From: Chthoniobacter flavus
GTDB lineage: Bacteria > Verrucomicrobiota > Verrucomicrobiia > Chthoniobacterales > Chthoniobacteraceae
DNA length: 64,000 nt
Assembly: GCA_945861435.1 (NCBI GenBank)
Contig: CAMAUX010000011.1
Span: 1-64,000, forward strand
Direction of reading: 5' to 3'
Part shown: positions 56,661-64,000 of the stretch, piece after piece
Layout: the number at the start of each line of letters is the position of its first letter
How positions within the stretch are numbered: position 1 is the first letter of the stretch
Translations under genes and position numbers: made by a program
The notes under the pieces: model-generated
Seen by the model: the letters and a program-made list of their open reading frames with translations, nothing else
Database searches by the model: none
What the model was told of the DNA's origin: nothing

Positions 56661-58136
56661 CTAAGCCAGCAATTCCGGGATGAGCTTGCCCTCCACATTC
56701 GTCAGCCTTCGTTGAATCCCATTGTGCTCGAAGCTGAGCTTTTCGAAGTCGAGGCCGAGGAGGTGGAGAATGGTGGCGTTGAAGTGGTACAGCGGGTGAA
56801 TGTCTTGGATGGCTTTTTGCCCAAAGTCGTCGGTAGCGCCGTGGCTGACGCCGGGCCTCACACCTGCGCCGGTCATCCAACAGGTGAACCCATCGGGATT
56901 GTGGTCGCGCCCCTTCGCTCCCTTTTGGAAGAAGGGCATGCGGCCAAACTCCGTGCACCAGACGACGAGGGTGTCTTGCAACAGGCCGCGCTGCCTAAGA
57001 TCACGGATGAGCGCGGCTGCCGGTTGATCGAGGATTTGCGCGTGGATGTCGTATTGCTCCTTGAGCGCGCTGTGCCCATCCCAGTTCAGCCTGCCGCCGC
57101 TTGCATAGGCGCCGTTGAAGAGTTGTACAAAGCGCACCCCCTTCTCGATCAAGCGACGCGCGAGAATGCAGTTTTTTGCAAACGCCGCCTTGTCCGGATT
57201 CTGCGCGTCGTCGGCCCCATACATCTTCACAATATGCGCGGGCTCGGAGCTGAGGTCATTGATCTCGGGCACGCTGAGTTGCATGCGTGCGGCGAGTTCG
57301 TAGCTGGCGATGCGGGCGGCGAGCTTGCTGTCGCCTGGATGCGCTTCGAGATGGCGGGCGTTCATCCTTTGCAAAAGCGAACGCGCGGCCTGGTCGGCAT
57401 CCGTGGAGACTCCCGTAGCCGCGAGGTGGCGGACCGGATTCTTGGAACTCATCGTGGTGCCTTGGAAGGCAGCAGGGAGAAAGCCTGGACCCCAGTTGTT
57501 GGCTCCATTCTGGGGCACGCCGCGTGGATCAGGGAGGGCGACATACGAGGGCAACTCCTGGCTCTCGCTGCCCAGCGCATACGTCACCCACGAACCGAGC
57601 GATGGGAAGCCATCGAGGACGAACCCGGTGGAGAGGAAGTTCTCCGCAGGGCCATGGGTGTTCGACTTGCTGGTAAGCGAATGCACGAACGCGATGTCGT
57701 CCGTCAGCTCCGCGAGATGCGGAATCATGTCGCTCACCCACTTGCCGGTCTGCCCGCGCGGCCGGAACTCGTATTGGGGTCGTGCAAGATTCCCAGCCGG
57801 CCCTTGGAAGGTCACGGCAGGTCCGCCGGGCAAAGGTTTGTCGTCCCACTTGATCAACTCGGGTTTGTAATCCCACGTCTCAAGCTGGCTGACCGCCCCG
57901 GCGCAAAAGATCACGATGACGTTCTTCGCCTTCCCGGGAAAATGCGGCTGTCTCGGCGCGTACGGACGCGCGGGGTCGATGATCGGCGCGTGGTTCTCTG
58001 CGGCGAGCAAGCCATCAAACCCCAGGAGATTCGTCAGCGCGACGGAGCCGAGCGCCGTGGCGCTATTCGATAGAAACTGTCGCCGATCAAGCAACGCTCG
58101 GCCTCCGATGGAAAGATGTTCGGCGTGGTGCTTCAT
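56661..58136 (-). CDS. DUF1501 domain-containing protein
   Basis: [22 protein letters not shown] (Tat-like), [46 protein letters not shown]; 4-bp overlap with PSD1 gene. Confidence 0.92.
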   Translation of the reverse strand: MKHHAEHLSIGGRALLDRRQFLSNSATALGSVALTNLLGFDGLLAAENHAPIIDPARPYAPRQPHFPGKAKNVIVIFCAGAVSQLETWDYKPELIKWDDKPLPGGPAVTFQGPAGNLARPQYEFRPRGQTGKWVSDMIPHLAELTDDIAFVHSLTSKSNTHGPAENFLSTGFVLDGFPSLGSWVTYALGSESQELPSYVALPDPRGVPQNGANNWGPGFLPAAFQGTTMSSKNPVRHLAATGVSTDADQAARSLLQRMNARHLEAHPGDSKLAARIASYELAARMQLSVPEINDLSSEPAHIVKMYGADDAQNPDKAAFAKNCILARRLIEKGVRFVQLFNGAYASGGRLNWDGHSALKEQYDIHAQILDQPAAALIRDLRQRGLLQDTLVVWCTEFGRMPFFQKGAKGRDHNPDGFTCWMTGAGVRPGVSHGATDDFGQKAIQDIHPLYHFNATILHLLGLDFEKLSFEHNGIQRRLTNVEGKLIPELLA

Positions 58137-60913
58137 GGCTGGAAGAGGAACTCGTTACTGTTGAAGAGCGCGCGGCAAAGCACGGTGAGCCCGTGCTTTT
58201 GGACGGTGGAAATGGTGTCATTCAGCTCTTCGGCCGCAGGTTGCCGATTCAGGGCCAACTGGTATGCGAGGCTGATCTGTCGGGAAATGTCGTCGCCTGC
58301 CTCCCTCTTCACACGTGCGGCAAAGGCTTCGGACTGATCGAGAGTAAAACGACTATTGAAGAGGTTCAGCGCCTGGATCGGTGTGGTGCTGGCACGGCGG
58401 GCGGCCGTGCTTTGCCCTGCATCGGGGCAATCAAAGGCTCCAAAAACCGCCTCCGGTTCGCGGCGGACTTTGTGCGCGTAAATCATGCGGCGCTGGTTCT
58501 CGGGCGTGGATACCTCGATCGGATTGAAACCGCTGAGGCCCCCGCGTTTGTCAAAGAGGTCGTAACCACGACCGTACATCTTCAGATTCAGTTGGCCACT
58601 CACCGCCAGTATAGAGTCACGGATCGCTTCTGCTTCGAGACGGCGCGAAGGAAACCGCCAGAGAAGGCGCACGTCGGAGTCCTTTTCAGCGGCTTGTACA
58701 TTGGATGCGGACGACTGCCGGTAGGTGTCACTCAGCACGATAAGCCGATGCATGTGCTTCACACTCCATCCACCGCGAACGAACTCGCCGGCAAGCCAGT
58801 CGAGCAACTCAGGGTGCGTGGGCTTCATCCCGTTGTTGCCGAAGTCGCTGGGCGTCTGCACGAGACCGCTGCCAAAGTGGCTCTGCCAGATCCGGTTCAC
58901 CATCACGCGGGCCGTGAGCGGGTTTTGGGAGTTGGCGATCCAGTCGGCAAGCGCCGCCCGCCGCTGCTGCTCGGTCGTTTGCTGGCCCAGCTTCACCTCG
59001 CCGAGAGTGCTGAGCACGGCTGGCATGACTTCCTCCTTCGGCTGCTCGGGATCGCCGCGATTGAGCAGATGGATCTTGTCGGGCGCACGAAAGGTTCCAG
59101 CAAAAACTCGCTGCGCGTTTTCTGCCGCCTTGTGTGCCGCCTCAAGCGAGTTCTTTTCCTTCATCAGCGCCGCAGCCTCCGATGCCTCCTCCTTGCTGAG
59201 TCCTTTGGTGGAAAAGGCGACGGGCTTCGTTGCCTTCGCATCAAACTTCTGTCGGTCGCTCGCGTCCACGACCGCGTGCCAGTCGCCAGCGGCATCGCCC
59301 ACTTCAATAAGGTAATCCGTCGCAAGCCGGTCTTTGAAACTCCCCTCGCGATCGCGGCCCCACACCACGCGCTCAATGCGCTGTTCACTTGCAAACTCGA
59401 TCATGACCCAGCCTTTGCCCTTCTCGTTCGACATCCAGCTCCGCGAGTTCCCGTAGTTACCGTCGTTCACAAAACGCTGCTCATGGGTGTTCGCGGTCAC
59501 GTTCTCGCCGGACACGGTCACCGCCGCGTGGAGCGCGACGTTCTCGTCATCGGAGTTGAAGACCTCGAGTTCATCGATGCAGGGCTCGAGGTTGTTTGTC
59601 TCGCGGATGGTGAAGCGCACGCGCCTGGCTTTCACGGGCGCAAAACGATCCACGTTCTCGCGAGCGTTGACCATCGGACGCTCCGTGCCGGAGTTCGCGA
59701 GCGGAACGAATCGGGTGAGCGCGCTGTCAATATGCGCCAGCCGCCCCTTGATCTTCAGGGCCTCCTTCCGCGCGGCTTCGGCTTCCGGTGTCCGAAGGCG
59801 ACGGTCGTTGTACTCCACACCCGCGACGATGGCCTGCATCGCGTAATAGTCCTTCGCGCTGATCGGATCAAACTTGTGATCGTGACAGCGTGCGCAGCCG
59901 ACGCTCAGGCCCAGAAAGGTCTGCCCAATGTTGTTCACCATCTCATCCAGTGAATCCTGCCGCGCGAGCCGCTTCGACGGCTCATCTTTGCCAATCTGCC
60001 CGGGCAACAATACCGACGCGGTGACGAGAAAGCCCGTTGCTGCGTCCTCGCCCAGAGCATCACCCACGATCTGCTCCTTGATGAAACGGTCGTACGGCGT
60101 GTCGTTGTTGAGGGCACGGATGATGTAGTCCCGATAAGGCCACGCGTTCGGCCGCTCGGTGTTCACCTCGAATCCATGCGTGTCCGCATAGCGCACGACA
60201 TCGAGCCAATGCTGCGCCCAGCGCTCGCCGTAGCGCGGCGAATTCAGCAGGCCATCCACGACACGTTCGAACGCATCGCTATGCGAGCTTTTCACAAAAG
60301 CCTCCACCTGCTCCGGCGCCGGCGGCAGTCCGATCAGATCGAACGTCACGCGCCGCAGCCACGACACACGATCCGCTGCTGGCGACATCGCGAGGCCGTT
60401 CTCCTTCAGCTTGGCGGTGATGAACTCATCAATCGAATGGCTGCCCGGTGCCAGCTTCAGTGGCTTGAAGCTCCAGTGATCGCGCTGGTCCTTCACCCTG
60501 GCCACATCCACGCCATCGGGCCACACCGCGCCTTCATTGATCCAGCGCGTCAGCGTCGCAACCTCCGTAGCCGACAGGCCTTCGCCCTTCGGCGGCATCC
60601 GCTCATCCTTGTCGGTGCTGAGTACCACTTTCATCAGGGGGCTTTCGCCCGCATTGCCAGGAACGATGTCCGGCGCATGGTGATCGCCGCCCTTCAGCGC
60701 TGCCGCTTTCACATCGAGCCGCAGGCCGGACTTCTGCTTCTTCTCCCCGTGGCACTCGGTGCAGCGCTTTTCAAAAATAGGCCGCACGTCGTGCATGAAG
60801 TCCACGGGCGCGGCGACCGCAGAACGGACGGCGGTCAAAGCGACGACGACAATGAAGCCTGCTCTCAAGAGCGGTGCTTGCCGCGCTGGCTGCGCTAAAG
60901 AGTGTCTGTTCAT
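58133..60913 (-). CDS. PSD1 / DUF1549-DUF1553 cytochrome-c-type protein with discoidin-like insert
   Basis: [21 protein letters not shown] heme motif, [32 protein letters not shown]; internal segment [37 protein letters not shown] resembles an F5/8-type C domain. Confidence 0.88.
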   Translation of the reverse strand: MNRHSLAQPARQAPLLRAGFIVVVALTAVRSAVAAPVDFMHDVRPIFEKRCTECHGEKKQKSGLRLDVKAAALKGGDHHAPDIVPGNAGESPLMKVVLSTDKDERMPPKGEGLSATEVATLTRWINEGAVWPDGVDVARVKDQRDHWSFKPLKLAPGSHSIDEFITAKLKENGLAMSPAADRVSWLRRVTFDLIGLPPAPEQVEAFVKSSHSDAFERVVDGLLNSPRYGERWAQHWLDVVRYADTHGFEVNTERPNAWPYRDYIIRALNNDTPYDRFIKEQIVGDALGEDAATGFLVTASVLLPGQIGKDEPSKRLARQDSLDEMVNNIGQTFLGLSVGCARCHDHKFDPISAKDYYAMQAIVAGVEYNDRRLRTPEAEAARKEALKIKGRLAHIDSALTRFVPLANSGTERPMVNARENVDRFAPVKARRVRFTIRETNNLEPCIDELEVFNSDDENVALHAAVTVSGENVTANTHEQRFVNDGNYGNSRSWMSNEKGKGWVMIEFASEQRIERVVWGRDREGSFKDRLATDYLIEVGDAAGDWHAVVDASDRQKFDAKATKPVAFSTKGLSKEEASEAAALMKEKNSLEAAHKAAENAQRVFAGTFRAPDKIHLLNRGDPEQPKEEVMPAVLSTLGEVKLGQQTTEQQRRAALADWIANSQNPLTARVMVNRIWQSHFGSGLVQTPSDFGNNGMKPTHPELLDWLAGEFVRGGWSVKHMHRLIVLSDTYRQSSASNVQAAEKDSDVRLLWRFPSRRLEAEAIRDSILAVSGQLNLKMYGRGYDLFDKRGGLSGFNPIEVSTPENQRRMIYAHKVRREPEAVFGAFDCPDAGQSTAARRASTTPIQALNLFNSRFTLDQSEAFAARVKREAGDDISRQISLAYQLALNRQPAAEELNDTISTVQKHGLTVLCRALFNSNEFLFQP

Positions 60914-60953
60914 CTGGGAAATGGTGTGCGTGTCCGCATCGTAACGACGCTTT

Positions 60954-61120
60954 CTAATTCTCGATCACATTAGTCTTACCGTCCGGTTTCCACGCGTGGG
61001 ACAGCGCCACCTTAATAAGGGCGTTCCCCTTTAAGATCACCTCGCGCGCACGGCTGGTTGCCATCCCGAGATCGCTATCTTCAAACGGATTGCCACTCAA
61101 CATGATCCTGCCCATCCAAG
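60954..61120 (-). pseudogene. Possible C-terminal fragment of a right-handed beta-helix protein
   Basis: Minus-frame MLSGNPFEDSDLGMATSRAREVILKGNALIKVALSHAWKPDGKTNVIEN* looks like a terminal beta-helix coil; no full gene. Confidence 0.35.
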
Positions 61121-61328
61121 GACCGATCGCATCAGCTGACCGTCCAGATCCGCAGTACCTACACTCCGGCCGATACATTCCCGGCGGATGCCACTCTCAC
61201 GAGCGTCGGTGAACGCTGTCCAAGCCCATCGCTTCCCGGATTGCCGGCAAGCACCGCAAAAGCCGCCCGCGAATGCGCCTGCCTCGGTCGTGGTGTTCGT
61301 AGTAATCGAGGAATTTGAGGGTCTTATT

Positions 61329-61433
61329 TCACCCGATCAGATTCCTAATCACCGCACCGCCGAACTGGCTGAGCTGCTTGAAACGACCGGCGTGGTAATA
61401 GGTGAGCTTGTTGTCGTCGAGACCAAGGAGGCG
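61329..61433 (-). repeat. Direct repeat copy 1: duplicated 3' end of a DUF1501 gene including the stop codon
   Basis: 105 bp identical to 62413-62517; encodes ...LGLDDNKLTYYHAGRFKQLSQFGGAVIRNLIG* on minus strand. Confidence 0.95.
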
Positions 61434-61496
61434 GAGGAGGGCGACGCGTGTGCGCAATCCACATCGCAGCTGTCGCCCGACACTTTTGTCCCCGGA

Positions 61497-61979
61497 TCAC
61501 TCACCAGCAAGAGCAAGCGCCTTGGCTAAGAGAGCCGGCGCGATCCACATGCCCCGCGCCTGAAGCGCAGCAATGGCCATAGTGACAGAAGGCAGCGATC
61601 CCGCTTGCTTCGCCTGAAGCAGAATCCCAAGCGTGCCCGTGACCTTCATCCCCAAGGCAAGGGCGATGCGGCGGGCTTTCCGATCATCGAGAACCACCAC
61701 CTCGTGCGTTTCATCCAGATCGGTCTGGATCACCGCGGCTTCCCCCCGGTCAATTTGGATCGCGAGCAAGGGGTGGATACTCACGGCCTTTAGTCGATGG
61801 AAAATACCAGGAAGCGCCTGGGTTTCCTGCCAAGTCGCGTCTTGGAAATGACCGGCGGCAAGCTCCTGTCCTACCTCCCACGGGATGACTACATCACCAA
61901 TCAATCCCGGCAGCGCCCCCAACCCGCCGGGCAACACCGCGTGAAGATGAATTGCCGGGCTAGTGTTGATGACCGTCAT
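61497..61979 (-). CDS. PIN-like (DUF3368) toxin candidate
   Basis: MTVINTSPAIHL N-terminal acidic motif, GEAAVIQTDLDETHEVVVLDDRKARRIALALGMKVTGTLGILLQAK. Confidence 0.82.
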   Translation of the reverse strand: MTVINTSPAIHLHAVLPGGLGALPGLIGDVVIPWEVGQELAAGHFQDATWQETQALPGIFHRLKAVSIHPLLAIQIDRGEAAVIQTDLDETHEVVVLDDRKARRIALALGMKVTGTLGILLQAKQAGSLPSVTMAIAALQARGMWIAPALLAKALALAGE

Positions 61980-62238
61980 GCAGGGCACGCGCCACGTCCA
62001 GGTCACTCTCCAACTCGTCCGGGCCTGTCTGCAACGCAGAGACTCCCCAACGGCCGAGCTCATGGAGAAAATCTACCCGTGGCACCCCAGCGAGGCTGGC
62101 AGCTTGCCCGCAACTGAGCCGTCCATTATCGAAGAGCTTCACCGCCATCGCCATCCGCGCCTCGCGCTCAAACTCCGCCTCGGACACATGCAACGAACCG
62201 GGAAGCGATTCGGGGTATGTGATCGTGAGAGTCCTCAT
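61960..62238 (-). CDS. UPF0175-family antitoxin candidate
   Basis: SEAEFEREARMAMAVKLFDNGRLSCGQAASLAGVPRVDFLHELGRWGVS; overlaps toxin gene by 20 bp. Confidence 0.82.
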   Translation of the reverse strand: MRTLTITYPESLPGSLHVSEAEFEREARMAMAVKLFDNGRLSCGQAASLAGVPRVDFLHELGRWGVSALQTGPDELESDLDVARALHDGHQH

Positions 62239-62412
62239 TTCGGTAGTCTAAAACAGACAGAGGACCGAGACAAGGGAGAGGAACATGACGAACCGCCGTC
62301 TCTGAAAACATCCTCCCTCACCCTCAATCAAACTCGGCCTACGACACCAGTGCCGACCGCATTACGCCCAATCAAAACATCGCGTCTTCGTTGAGCCAGA
62401 CCCTCGGTTTGC

Positions 62413-63846
<1,434 letters not shown>

Positions 63847-63888
63847 GGGACAGATTGACATCCAGGCCGGTAATACATAGTTTGACGC

Positions 63889-64000
63889 ATGGTCAAAACC
63901 ATCTCCAAGATCGGCAACTCCCAAGGCATCATCTTCGATTCCGCGCTCCTCCAACTGGCGCGCCTCAAGGTGGGCGATGAAGTGAATGTCGAAGTCCATT
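63889..64000 (+). CDS. AbrB/MazE-type antitoxin, N-terminal part (runs off window)
   Basis: MVKTISKIGNSQGIIFDSALLQLARLKVGDEVNVEVH, typical swapped-hairpin AbrB N-terminus; not in ORF track because incomplete. Confidence 0.8.
   Translation, partial: MVKTISKIGNSQGIIFDSALLQLARLKVGDEVNVEVH

Overview
The window is 64 kb of GC-rich bacterial chromosome. The gene content (DUF1501/PSD1 pairs, DUF1080/LamG-like proteins, mre operon, NHLP export genes) suggests a Verrucomicrobia/PVC-group organism; this is inference and no marker gene was tested. Three sections are visible. (1) About 0.1-18.3 kb holds a RiPP locus. It contains a nitrile-hydratase-like-leader (NHLP/proteusin-type) precursor with a Cys-free, Val/Ser/Thr-rich core, a PoyD-type radical SAM epimerase, TolC + HlyD + two NHLM ABC transporters, a tightly overlapping opposite-strand cassette (methyltransferase, Asp/Asn beta-hydroxylase, tandem-GNAT, sulfotransferase), and a LanM-like protein whose cyclase domain looks short and lacks the usual CHG zinc-ligand motif. 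This is the best candidate for an undescribed system. (2) About 18.5-36.2 kb is mostly housekeeping: bioF, dacA, proC, a PhoR/PhoB-like pair, rng, mrdA-mreD-mreC-mreB with a 12-bp tandem repeat between mreB and mreC, efp and gcvP. (3) About 36-64 kb is a catabolic/accessory region: LacI regulator, a 1779-aa multi-BNR sialidase-like fusion, bile-acid symporter family, HpcH-type aldolase, sugar-phosphate isomerases, DUF1501/DUF1553 pairs, gene remnants, and a UPF0175/PIN toxin-antitoxin module between two identical 105-bp copies of a DUF1501 3' end. No rRNA, CRISPR array or convincing tRNA was seen. All family calls are made by eye from motifs; no database search was run.
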